Of a stretch of DNA of 27,821 nucleotides, positions 7,469 through 16,238 are shown in pieces. This DNA comes from an uncultured Mailhella sp. Lineage in GTDB: Bacteria > Desulfobacterota > Desulfovibrionia > Desulfovibrionales > Desulfovibrionaceae. The notes beneath the pieces are model-generated. The model was not told the origin of the DNA. It saw only the letters and a list, made by a program, of their open reading frames with translations, and ran no database searches. Made by a program: the position numbers and the translations under genes. The stretch's first letter is position 1. Every line of letters starts with the position of its first letter. The stretch is taken from the NCBI GenBank assembly GCA_910578585.1, contig CAJTRG010000020.1, positions 1 through 27,821 of the forward strand, given 5' to 3'.

Positions 7469-9068
7469 TTGCGACTTATTTAATCAAAAAACTATTAAAT
7501 TTCATAGAGGTCTCAATATAGTTACAGGAACAGAACTAGGAGCAAACTCAATAGGAAAAACATTATTTCTGTTAATTATAGATTTTATTTTTGGAGGAAC
7601 TGATTATTTAAAAGAAATTAAACCAGCTCATTCGGTATTAGGTCATCATAAATTTGAATTTTCATTTCAATTTGGAAAAGAAATATTTACTTTTTGTCGT
7701 GGAACACAAAATTCAAATGAAATATTAAAAGTAAATTATGAGACAGGTGAATTAAACTCAATTTCTCTTGATGATTACAAGCAATTTTTAAAAGATAATT
7801 ATTTGGGGAATTTTGACTTAAGTTTTAGAAAGGCAACAAGCTTACTATCACGTATTCCAAGAAAAAAAAATATTAGTAATCCATCTGACCCGTTAGCAAA
7901 TCATGGCGATTCAAATCACCAAAAATCAATAACAACTTTATTTAAACTATTTGAAAAATTTAATGATTTAGAAGATATTAGGTATCAAATTGAAAAATTA
8001 GAAGACGATAAAAAACTTTATAATATTTCAAAAAAAAGAGGGGAATTAACAATATCAAATAAACAAGAATTAATAGATGGAAAAAAGCAATTAGAAGTAA
8101 TATTAAATGAAATAGACGCATTATTGGTAAATGAAAAAATTACTACTTCTATTGAGTTTTCAAAGGACACAGTAGAAAAAATAAATAAAAAAAATGAATT
8201 AGTAGCAAAAAAGAATATATTATATATTCAATTAACTAAGATTAATAATTTGTTTTTTAATAGAGCTAAAAACATAAGTGAAAAATTAAATCTTCTATCA
8301 TGCTACATTGATGGGGTTAATAAAGAAAAAATAGAAAAAATTAATAAGTTTCATGATGATATTTCTTCCCATATGAAAAGTTATCAAAAAAAACAAAAGG
8401 ATAATATTGTAATTCAAATAAATAAGATTTTAGGAGAAATAAAAAAGACAAATAATGAAATTGAACAAAGCTTAAATTTAAAAAATAATTTATCAGAGAT
8501 AAAAGATAAGCTAATAAAATTAATTGAACAAAAACAGTCTTTAGAAAAAAATATTATAAATTTTGAAGCTTATCAAAATATAAGACCTAATTTAGCTAAG
8601 CTCGAAGAAGATGAGCTAAAAAAATTTGAAGACATAAAAAAATCTATTAATAAAGAACTAAGTGATGAAATATATGAACTATCAAAATTAGTTTTTGACA
8701 GCTTTATTGAATTTCCTAAATTTGAAATAAATAATAAAAGATCGTATTATTACGGTTTAGTTAATGATACAGGAACAGGAAGAGGATTTGCTAGTTTAAT
8801 TATTTTTGATATTGCATTACTTAGTTTAACTAAACTACCATATTTAATTCATGACTCAATCCTTTTTGACTCAATTGAGAATATAACAACAGAAAAGCTG
8901 CTATTTTGTTACAGTAATAATAAACAATCTTTTATTGCTATTGATAAAATAAAAAACTTTACGAAAGAAGCAAAAGATTTTATTGAAGAGAAGACGGTAA
9001 TTTCTCTTTCAAAAGAACAAAAACTTTTTAAATTTGATTGGAATCAACAGGAGAACCAAAATGGATAG
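7452..9068 (+). CDS. ABC-3C ATPase, DUF2326 family (SMC/RecN-like)
   Basis: The 538-aa protein has a split ABC ATPase head. Walker A is GANSIGKT near residues 30-37. A long Lys/Glu/Asn-rich coiled coil runs from about residue 165 to 410. The C-terminal lobe has GTGRGFASLIIFDIALL and the Walker-B-like LPYLIHDS followed by FDSIE, the hallmark of DUF2326. These SMC-like ATPases are the sensor or motor of ABC-3C phage defence systems. Translation is coupled to the middle component, and the stop (9066-9068) overlaps the mod start at 9061. It is among the most AT-rich genes in the window (14 G/C in 8041-8100 by hand count) and contains many poly-A runs, but the frame is intact. Confidence 0.75.
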   Translation: MLVEISCDLFNQKTIKFHRGLNIVTGTELGANSIGKTLFLLIIDFIFGGTDYLKEIKPAHSVLGHHKFEFSFQFGKEIFTFCRGTQNSNEILKVNYETGELNSISLDDYKQFLKDNYLGNFDLSFRKATSLLSRIPRKKNISNPSDPLANHGDSNHQKSITTLFKLFEKFNDLEDIRYQIEKLEDDKKLYNISKKRGELTISNKQELIDGKKQLEVILNEIDALLVNEKITTSIEFSKDTVEKINKKNELVAKKNILYIQLTKINNLFFNRAKNISEKLNLLSCYIDGVNKEKIEKINKFHDDISSHMKSYQKKQKDNIVIQINKILGEIKKTNNEIEQSLNLKNNLSEIKDKLIKLIEQKQSLEKNIINFEAYQNIRPNLAKLEEDELKKFEDIKKSINKELSDEIYELSKLVFDSFIEFPKFEINNKRSYYYGLVNDTGTGRGFASLIIFDIALLSLTKLPYLIHDSILFDSIENITTEKLLFCYSNNKQSFIAIDKIKNFTKEAKDFIEEKTVISLSKEQKLFKFDWNQQENQNG

Positions 9069-10980
9069 ATTGACAGGGGCGACAATGGATATAGCAAAGG
9101 AAAATATTGAGCAGCTGAAAAGGATTTTTCCTGATGTGTTTGTTGAGGGGAAAGTGGATTTTGACAAGCTTCGTCAGGTTCTCGGTGAATATGTGGAGGA
9201 GAGTACGGAAAACTATTCCTTCACGTGGAACGGTAAGGGGCAGGCTTTGAAGCTTGCCCAAACGCCTACGACAGGCACACTCCGCCCCTGCAGGGAAGAC
9301 AGCAAAAATTGGGACAGCACGAAAAATCTGTATATTGAGGGTGACAATTTAGAAGTTCTGAAGCTTTTGCAGAAAAGTTATTTTGCCAAGGTGAAAATGA
9401 TTTATATTGACCCGCCGTACAATACGGGCAAGGATTTTGTGTATAAAGACGATTTTCGTGACAGCATACAGAATTATAAAGAAATTACGGGACAGGTGGA
9501 CGGTGAAGGAAAAAGAGTTTCCACAAATGCCGAAACAAGCGGTCGTTACCATACCGACTGGCTGAATATGATGTATCCCCGCCTGCGTCTTGCCCGTAAC
9601 CTCCTGACAGAAGACGGCGTTATTTTTATTTCCATTGACGATAACGAAGTTGCCAATTTAAGAAAAATTTGTGACGAAATTTTTGGGGAGGATAATTTTG
9701 TAACAAATTTAATTTGGAAATCTCGTTCTTCAATTTCAAATGATAGTGAAGTTTCAAGAAATCATAATCATACATTAGTATTTTGTAGGAGTAAAGAATA
9801 TTTGGTTTTTGGAGGAGAAGCTATTGATAGTTCAGAGTATGATAATCCTGATAATGACCCGAGAGGTTCTTGGAAATTAGTTCCTATTGATGCGAACCAT
9901 GTTGGAGGTGATACTTATTATTCTATAAAAAATCCTTATACAAATGTAGAATATTATCCACCAAACGGAAGAATATGGGCTTATAATCAAGATAAAATGA
10001 ATGAATTAATAGCTCAAAATTTAATTAAATTTGGGAAAAAAGATGATTCTTCTCCAAAACGTAAATTATTTTATAATGATAGAATTAAAAAAGGCGATAA
10101 AAAAACTCCTAGTTCGATTATGGAAGACTGTGGAACAACTAAAGATGGTACTAAAATTATAATGGATTTGTTTGAAAATAAAAAAGTTTTTTCTTATCCA
10201 AAATCAATTGAATTCATAAAAAAATTAATTGAGTATGCAGAATTGAAATGTAATGATTTTATTTTAGATTTTTTTTCTGGTTCATCTACTACTGCACATG
10301 CGGTTATGCAATTAAATGCAGAATATAATGAAAAGTATCAGTTTATTATGGTTCAGCTCGATGAAAATTTAGATGTCTCATTAAAATATGCTGAAAATGA
10401 AGCAAAAAAGGTTTTAGAAAATTCTATTGAATTTTTAGACAGTATTAATAAGCCTCATAAATTGACGGAAATCGGCAAGGAACGCATACGCCGTGCAGGA
10501 GAAAAGATTAAAGAAGAAAAAGGTATGCTTGCCGATGAGTTGGACATTGGTTTTAAAGTGTTCAAACTGGATACGTCCAATATTTTGCAATGGCAGCCAA
10601 AGGAAGAAAAACAAGACCTAGAGGAGCTGAAACGGCAGTTAATGGCAATGGGACAGGTAATAGCCACGGGCAGGACTGACCTTGACGTTGTCTATGAAAT
10701 CATGCTCAAAATGGGGCTTGATTTAACCTATCCTGTGGAAGAACTGACCTTTGCGGGCAAAAAAGTCTATTCCGTGGGGACAGGGGCTTTGCTGATATGC
10801 CTTGCCGACACTGTTCCCCTTAAAATTGCGGAAGAAATGCTCAAATACAAAGACATTAATCCTGAACTGACCCGCATTGTGTTCAGCGACAAAAGCTTTA
10901 AAAACGACAGCACCAAAATTTCCGTAAAAGAACGCTTTACCCAAGCAGGCTTTAACCAAAACGCTTTTATGACCATCTAG
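9061..10980 (+). CDS. mod: Type III restriction-modification DNA methyltransferase (Mod)
   Basis: ATG 9061 is preferred over upstream 9034 because GGAG lies just before it. The 639-aa protein is a beta-class adenine-N6 methyltransferase: motif IV DPPYNTGKDF at residues 117-126 comes before the SAM-binding motif FFSGSST near residue 403. SISIDDNE-type and N-terminal IEGDNLEVLKLL motifs are those of type III Mod. Residues about 215 to 400, between the motifs, are the target-recognition region. That stretch is far more AT-rich (11 G/C in 10201-10260) than the 5' part (33 G/C in 9541-9600) and the 3' part (24 G/C in 10681-10740), as expected if the recognition domain was exchanged by recombination. 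Mod modifies one strand of an asymmetric site and directs Res. The gene overlaps the DUF2326 stop by 8 bp. Confidence 0.9.
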   Translation: MDRLTGATMDIAKENIEQLKRIFPDVFVEGKVDFDKLRQVLGEYVEESTENYSFTWNGKGQALKLAQTPTTGTLRPCREDSKNWDSTKNLYIEGDNLEVLKLLQKSYFAKVKMIYIDPPYNTGKDFVYKDDFRDSIQNYKEITGQVDGEGKRVSTNAETSGRYHTDWLNMMYPRLRLARNLLTEDGVIFISIDDNEVANLRKICDEIFGEDNFVTNLIWKSRSSISNDSEVSRNHNHTLVFCRSKEYLVFGGEAIDSSEYDNPDNDPRGSWKLVPIDANHVGGDTYYSIKNPYTNVEYYPPNGRIWAYNQDKMNELIAQNLIKFGKKDDSSPKRKLFYNDRIKKGDKKTPSSIMEDCGTTKDGTKIIMDLFENKKVFSYPKSIEFIKKLIEYAELKCNDFILDFFSGSSTTAHAVMQLNAEYNEKYQFIMVQLDENLDVSLKYAENEAKKVLENSIEFLDSINKPHKLTEIGKERIRRAGEKIKEEKGMLADELDIGFKVFKLDTSNILQWQPKEEKQDLEELKRQLMAMGQVIATGRTDLDVVYEIMLKMGLDLTYPVEELTFAGKKVYSVGTGALLICLADTVPLKIAEEMLKYKDINPELTRIVFSDKSFKNDSTKISVKERFTQAGFNQNAFMTI

Positions 10981-10990
10981 CGAGGCTGAA

Positions 10991-12199
10991 ATGGCTGACG
11001 AAGATAATGATTTTTTTAAATTATCAGATTTTCTTTTTTCGTTTCTTCCTGATGATAAAGAACTTATTAGTAACGCTAAAAGAATTTTTGATGAAAAAAG
11101 AGATAAATATCTTGCAGAAAAAAAATGTTTTTTATGTGGCAGAGAGTTTAGGCGTATTAAATCTCATCATATTCCGTATTCAATTTTGAGGAATATCCAG
11201 CAAGAGGAAATTGGAAAGTATAATTTTTTTCTTAATTTGCCTTTTATTTCTGAAAAAGTTGATGGGGCAAAGAAAGCAGGTACATTTAGATTGATTTGTT
11301 CTGATTGCGATAGAAAATATTTTCAGAATTATGAGAAAAAAGAATTGTATTTTGATGAAAAAGAAGGGAATAGTTCTTATTCATTAAACGGACTGGATTT
11401 TATAACGGATAAGTTTGTAACAGAAATTGCATTAAAAAATTATTTAAAATCTTTTTATGAGCGAGATTATGAAAAATTAGCATATGATGCTTTGTTATTG
11501 GCTTTTCAAAATAAGTTTGGCTCTTGTTTATTGGAAAGATATATAAAAAATGATATGTCTGCAGAGGAAATGCAAACGTATTTTTGTAATATGATGGGAT
11601 ATTATTGTCCTCGATATGCAAATTTAAAAAGGCAATATGAAATTTATTTAACAGATCTTAATGATTATAATAGAATAATACATGAGCTGCAACAAACATA
11701 TAATAATAATGAATTTATATATAAACCTTTTTTTGTAATACGTTTAAATTATGTAGTTCCCTATGCCGCACAAAGTGACATAACTCTTTATACTGATTTT
11801 AAAGGTACGCTTATTAATGATTGTTATGATTTAAAAAAATCAGCAAGTAATGAAGAAATTCATGTGGCTGTCTTTCCTTTGAAAAATACGAGTTATGTTA
11901 TAGCAGGTTTTTATTATTATACCAAGAAATATAATAATTTCATTTTGGATTTTGAAGAACTGTCAATTCAAGACAAATTAAGAGCAATAAATTATATAAT
12001 ATTTAAATATTGTGATGATTATTATTTTTCAAAAAAAATATCACTTTCTTGGCATGAGCGAAAAAGTATTGCTAAAGTTATTGATTCAACACAATTTATA
12101 AGAAAAGAAATAAATTATGAAAAAATTATTAAATTTCATAGCCTTAATAATCGTTATGATATTCCCAATCTTTTAGATAAAAAGTATGCAATAGGGTAG
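10991..12199 (+). CDS. Unrecognised Cys/His-motif protein inserted between mod and res
   Basis: This 402-aa protein is not a known type III subunit. Near the N-terminus it has CFLCGREF (Cys about 46 and 49), SHHIPYSIL about 12 residues later, and LICSDCDRKYF (Cys about 103 and 106). The Cys-x2-Cys ... His-His ... Cys-x2-Cys order resembles a zinc-bound HNH/treble-clef nuclease fold. An Asn/His of the second half of an HNH motif is not obvious, so nuclease activity is only a possibility. The remaining 290 residues are rich in Tyr, Phe, Asn and Lys, with alternating strands in the second half (FFVIRLNYVVPY, YVIAGFYYYTKKY). The gene is very AT-rich, 10 bp after mod and 4 bp before res, so it is co-transcribed with them. 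It may be an accessory effector or regulator of the type III system. Confidence 0.55.
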   Translation: MADEDNDFFKLSDFLFSFLPDDKELISNAKRIFDEKRDKYLAEKKCFLCGREFRRIKSHHIPYSILRNIQQEEIGKYNFFLNLPFISEKVDGAKKAGTFRLICSDCDRKYFQNYEKKELYFDEKEGNSSYSLNGLDFITDKFVTEIALKNYLKSFYERDYEKLAYDALLLAFQNKFGSCLLERYIKNDMSAEEMQTYFCNMMGYYCPRYANLKRQYEIYLTDLNDYNRIIHELQQTYNNNEFIYKPFFVIRLNYVVPYAAQSDITLYTDFKGTLINDCYDLKKSASNEEIHVAVFPLKNTSYVIAGFYYYTKKYNNFILDFEELSIQDKLRAINYIIFKYCDDYYFSKKISLSWHERKSIAKVIDSTQFIRKEINYEKIIKFHSLNNRYDIPNLLDKKYAIG

Positions 12200-12203
12200 C
12201 ACC

Positions 12204-15200
12204 ATGAAAATTAAATTTGAAGCGGATTTGGCGTATCAGCAGCAGGCTGTTTCTTCCGTGGTGGATTTGTTCAAAGGACAGGAGCAAAAGCAGTCTTTGT
12301 TTACCATAACGGGCGATGTTCTTATGGGGCAGAAGCTTACGGAAACGGGGATCGGCAACCGTTTGGATTTGGACAGGGCGGAATTAAGAAAGGTTCAGGA
12401 TAACAGACGGCACAGAAAAGACCCCGATTATAAAAAACAACAGACCAATTTTGAACAAATTCTGAACAATCTGCAGACAATTCAGGTCAGAAACGGCATT
12501 GCCCCCAATACGAAACTGACTGACCTTGATTTTGATGTTGAAATGGAAACAGGCACGGGCAAAACCTATGTGTATCTGCGTTCTGTTTTGGCATTGCATA
12601 AGGAATACGGCTTTTCAAAATTTATTGTTGTTGTGCCGAGCATTGCTATTAAAGAAGGCGTGTATCACAGTCTGGAAATTACCAGGGAACACTTTGAGCA
12701 TATTTTTGAGAAGGTGCCTTACGAGTTTTTTGTATATAACAGCGGAGACCTTGCCAAAATCCGTTCCTTTGCTACGAACAATACGCTTTCCATTATGGTT
12801 ATTAATATTGATTCGTTCAAAAAAGATTTTGCTGACGATGACGAAGAAAACAGCAAATCCGTTAATATTATCAACAGAAAACATGATAAGTTCGACGGCA
12901 TGAAGCCCATTGACGTTATTGCGGAAACCAATCCCATTGTTATCATTGATGAGCCGCAGTCTGTGGATACAACGGACAAATCAAGCCAAGCTATTGAAAG
13001 GTTGAATCCGCTGTGTATTTTCCGTTATTCTGCCACGCATGTGACAAAACATACGGCATTATACCGCCTTGACGCCGTGGACAGTTACGAGCTTGGACTT
13101 GTAAAACAAATTGAAGTGGCAGGCTTTGAAGAAGCGAAAAGCCATAATGATGCTTATTTGTGTCTGAAATCCGTCAGCAATAAAAATAATGCCATTAGTG
13201 CCAAAATCGAAATGGACGTACAGAACAAAAGCGGAACAGTAACACGCAAAACCGTTACAGTAAAACAAGGCAGTGACTTGGAAGAACTTTCGGGCGGAAG
13301 AGAAGTATATAAAAACTACCTTGTGGATGAAATTTATTGTGTCAAGGGGGAGGAATACGTCAGTTTTACGCAAAAAGACGAAATTCTGCTGATAAACAAG
13401 CCTGTGGGCAATATGTCGGATGATACCATAAAAAGAGGTCAAATCAAAAAGACCATTGAAGAACATTTGAATAAAGAACTTATTTTGAATGAAAAAGGAA
13501 TAAAGGTTCTCAGCCTTTTCTTTATTGACAGGGTGGCGAATTACCGCGTGTATGACAGTGAGGGCAGACATAGCCTTGGAAAATACGGAAAATGGTTTGA
13601 AGAAGAATATACGGCGCTTATCAGAAAGCCTAAATACCAAAAACTGAAACATTACGAAGTGCCGGCTGAAAATGTACATAAGGGGTATTTTTCAATAGAC
13701 AAAAAAAGAATGAAAGATACAACGGGCTCTACCAAGCTTGACGAAAATACCTATGACCTGATTATGAAGGACAAAGAAAAACTTTTGTCCCTTGATGAAG
13801 ATTTGCGCTTTATTTTTTCCCATTCCGCTTTGCGTGAGGGCTGGGATAATCCGAATGTGTTCCAAATTTGCACACTCAATGAAACAAAAAGCGAAGTAAA
13901 AAAACGTCAGGAAATAGGGCGGGGACTTCGCCTTTGCGTCAATCAGAACGGTGAGCGTCAGTACGACAGAAATGTGAATATCCTTACCGTTATGGCAAAC
14001 GAAAGCTACAACAGCTTTGCCGAGGCTCTGCAAAAAGAATATGCGGAAGATCAGGGCATACGTTTTGGCTATGTTGAGGAACAGACCTTTGCTAATATCG
14101 AATATAAAAACAAAGACGGGCAGACCGTACTTCTTGGTATGGAAAAATCCAAAGCTGTCTGCAAGTATTTCAAAGAAAACGGCTATATCGACAGTGACGG
14201 CAAAATTCAGGATACAATGCGCAGTGCTGTGAAAAGCGGTCAGCTTGATTTGCCCGAATGCATTGAAAAAGAAGCGGTTTCGGCTGTGACGGCGTATAAC
14301 AAAAAGCTGTGCGGTAAAGTTGAAATCAAAAATTATGATGATAAAAAGACAATCACCCTTAACAAAGCTGTTTTCTGTTCTCTGGAATTTGAAGAATTGT
14401 GGAATAAAATCAAATGGAAAACCGTTTACAATATTCAGTTTGACAGCAAAGAACTGATAAAAAACTGCAATAAAGCCCTTGAGAATTTCTCCCTCAAAGC
14501 TCCGCAGCTCTTTTATAAAAAAGCGCAGCTTGATATTGACAGTTCAGGGGTAACAGCCAAGGAAAGCAAAAATGTTCTTGTGGAAAATCTTGAAATGTCT
14601 TTCCGCCTTCCCGATATTCTTTCTTGGCTGCAAAATAAAACAGGCTTGACCCGCCAGACTTTGATTGAAATTCTTGTGGGCAGCGACAGTCTGAAATATT
14701 TTCCCAAAAATCCTCAGATCTATATGGAAGAAGTTTTGAAAATCGTCCTTAAAGAAATGAGAAAATGCATTAAAGACGGCATAAAATACGAAAAATTGGG
14801 GGATAATGCCTTTTATTCCCAAGAACTTTTTAAAAGCGAAGAACTTGTTGCATATTTTACAGAAGAAAAAGAAAGAACCAAATCCGTTTACAGTCACATT
14901 GTTTTTGATAGCGAGGTGGAAAAAAGCTTTGCTGAACGTCTTGAAAGTGACTGCAATGTTAAATTGTATGTAAAATTGCCCGATTGGTTCAAAATTCATA
15001 CTCCGCTTGGAAATTATATTCCTGACTGGGCTATTTTGTATGAAAAGGATGACGAGCAGCGTCTTTATTTTGTAGTGGAAACAAAATCAACACTTGATGA
15101 AGAAAAAAGACGTGATGACGAAAATTACCGCATAGCCTGCGGAAAAGCCCATTTCGATGCTCTGAAATCAGCTTCCGACGATGCTCTGCAATACGACGTC

Positions 15201-15242
15201 GCCGACAGTTATGAAACCTTTAAACATTTTGTTGAGGGGTAA
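12204..15242 (+). CDS. res: Type III restriction endonuclease subunit (Res)
   Basis: The 1012-aa protein has the Res architecture. The superfamily 2 helicase core has Walker A ETGTGKT at about residues 115-121, the DEPQ box near 249, SATH near 277, and the C-terminal lobe SHSALREGWDNPNVFQICTL ... KRQEIGRGLRL near 540-575. The C-terminal PD-(D/E)xK nuclease is visible as IPDWAILY (about 938) and YFVVETKST (about 956), with Asp, Glu and Lys all present, so it looks catalytically intact. Res forms a complex with Mod and cuts after ATP-driven communication between inverted sites. Codon use is notably less AT-rich than the neighbouring ABC-3C and 402-aa genes (30 G/C in 13921-13980). A weak ribosome binding site precedes the ATG. 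A terminator follows. Confidence 0.9.
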   Translation: MKIKFEADLAYQQQAVSSVVDLFKGQEQKQSLFTITGDVLMGQKLTETGIGNRLDLDRAELRKVQDNRRHRKDPDYKKQQTNFEQILNNLQTIQVRNGIAPNTKLTDLDFDVEMETGTGKTYVYLRSVLALHKEYGFSKFIVVVPSIAIKEGVYHSLEITREHFEHIFEKVPYEFFVYNSGDLAKIRSFATNNTLSIMVINIDSFKKDFADDDEENSKSVNIINRKHDKFDGMKPIDVIAETNPIVIIDEPQSVDTTDKSSQAIERLNPLCIFRYSATHVTKHTALYRLDAVDSYELGLVKQIEVAGFEEAKSHNDAYLCLKSVSNKNNAISAKIEMDVQNKSGTVTRKTVTVKQGSDLEELSGGREVYKNYLVDEIYCVKGEEYVSFTQKDEILLINKPVGNMSDDTIKRGQIKKTIEEHLNKELILNEKGIKVLSLFFIDRVANYRVYDSEGRHSLGKYGKWFEEEYTALIRKPKYQKLKHYEVPAENVHKGYFSIDKKRMKDTTGSTKLDENTYDLIMKDKEKLLSLDEDLRFIFSHSALREGWDNPNVFQICTLNETKSEVKKRQEIGRGLRLCVNQNGERQYDRNVNILTVMANESYNSFAEALQKEYAEDQGIRFGYVEEQTFANIEYKNKDGQTVLLGMEKSKAVCKYFKENGYIDSDGKIQDTMRSAVKSGQLDLPECIEKEAVSAVTAYNKKLCGKVEIKNYDDKKTITLNKAVFCSLEFEELWNKIKWKTVYNIQFDSKELIKNCNKALENFSLKAPQLFYKKAQLDIDSSGVTAKESKNVLVENLEMSFRLPDILSWLQNKTGLTRQTLIEILVGSDSLKYFPKNPQIYMEEVLKIVLKEMRKCIKDGIKYEKLGDNAFYSQELFKSEELVAYFTEEKERTKSVYSHIVFDSEVEKSFAERLESDCNVKLYVKLPDWFKIHTPLGNYIPDWAILYEKDDEQRLYFVVETKSTLDEEKRRDDENYRIACGKAHFDALKSASDDALQYDVADSYETFKHFVEG

Positions 15243-15244
15243 TA

Positions 15245-15280
15245 TAAGATCCGGCATAAACCGGATCTTATGTTTGTTTT
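15245..15280 (+). terminator. Rho-independent terminator of the defence operon
   Basis: TAAGATCCGG pairs perfectly with CCGGATCTTA around a CATAAA loop (15245-15270). TGTTTGTTTT follows. It sits three bases after the res stop and ends the 12.8-kb operon. The stem also reads on the minus strand, where it could end the DUF1848 transcript. Confidence 0.8.
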
Positions 15281-15296
15281 ATATTATGTGAAATAG

Positions 15297-16235
15297 TTAA
15301 AACAATGATAACTGGTTGTCGGGTATTTTATGAACTATTGGTTTCTTTTCAAAAAGTTTTGCATTTTCAGGCAGTTGACCTATTAAAAGCGGTGAATTTT
15401 TATCATGCCTCATAATGTTTTTTTGTGTGCTTTCCTTGTTGTAGGTTGCATAACAATAGAGGCAGTTATTATTACAGGTATTATACATTCCGATATCTTG
15501 GCTTTGCATACAGCCGCATTCTGTACGTTGTGAACTGTCCTTTTTTATTTTGTATTTATAGTTGGTTATTTTTTCAAAAAGTTTATCATCAATACAGTGA
15601 GCATGTTCAATACCATATTGAGACAGATTTATATCCTCACAACAGGTTTCTATTTGCAGTCCATATTGATGAGCTATGGAACTTAAATTTTTCGCAAGTT
15701 CTTCTTTGTGTAACTGAGATAAATGTTGAACTTGCAATTCATTTAAATTTTTGATGATTTTAGTATAAAAATCTACATAGCTGAAGATTACTTTGTCTGT
15801 ATAATTGTGTAACATTTTAGATAATATTTCAAAATGCCTGTAATGCTTTTCTAAAGTGTAAGCAGGAGTTATCAATATTGGATCATAACGCCAAATGATT
15901 TTCTCTTTTCCTATAAGATCAGAAAGCCGTTTGAATGTTTCTATAATAGAATTTTTGGAAGGTAAATTTTTTTCTAAATCATTTTCATATGCAGTAATAG
16001 AAAATTGAAAATAGTAGGGAAAATCAGACAATAAAGAAAGCTTGTCTAACATTGGAGCAGGATTTTTGGTCCAGAAAACAATACCATCAATTACTTCAGG
16101 ACTAATAATAATTTTAGAAAATTGCTTTTTGTTCATTGGGTTTTGAACATAACAAAATCCTTCTTTCAGTCTATTAAAAAACCATTCAGAATAATAAGCC
16201 GGAATATCGGTTCTTCTGCTTACACTTAAAAACAT
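15297..16235 (-). CDS. DUF1848 protein with Fe-S-type Cys cluster and C-terminal QLSLF
   Basis: The 312-aa product begins MFLSVSRRTDIPAYYSEWF, the signature opening of DUF1848, and continues with GIVFWTKNPAPM and the cysteine-rich segment ECGCMQSQDIGMYNTC then CLYCYAT near residues 240-268. This arrangement recalls SPL/radical-SAM-like proteins that bind an iron-sulfur cluster. The biochemical role of DUF1848 is not established. The last residues, NQLSLF, match the consensus of bacterial beta-sliding-clamp binding peptides (QL-S/D-LF), which points to work at replication or repair sites. It is the second gene of a two-gene minus-strand operon, starting four bases after the (frameshift-restored) stop of the methyltransferase-like gene, and lies inside the mobile island. 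Confidence 0.75.
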   Translation of the reverse strand: MFLSVSRRTDIPAYYSEWFFNRLKEGFCYVQNPMNKKQFSKIIISPEVIDGIVFWTKNPAPMLDKLSLLSDFPYYFQFSITAYENDLEKNLPSKNSIIETFKRLSDLIGKEKIIWRYDPILITPAYTLEKHYRHFEILSKMLHNYTDKVIFSYVDFYTKIIKNLNELQVQHLSQLHKEELAKNLSSIAHQYGLQIETCCEDINLSQYGIEHAHCIDDKLFEKITNYKYKIKKDSSQRTECGCMQSQDIGMYNTCNNNCLYCYATYNKESTQKNIMRHDKNSPLLIGQLPENAKLFEKKPIVHKIPDNQLSLF

Positions 16236-16238
16236 TAT

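Noticed and set aside
8200..8600. Poly-A rich stretches in the DUF2326 gene as frameshift sites
   Set aside because: The frame stays open and the coiled-coil pattern is continuous, so there is no sign of disruption.
13059..15003. Minus-strand frames of 113 to 206 codons opposite res
   Set aside because: They are shadows of the intact Res helicase/nuclease coding sequence and show Phe/Ile/His-rich composition typical of antisense frames.
2455..15242. Operon as DISARM, BREX or type I restriction
   Set aside because: There is no DUF1998 protein, PglZ, BrxC, HsdS or HsdR; the methyltransferase and restriction genes are clearly type III.
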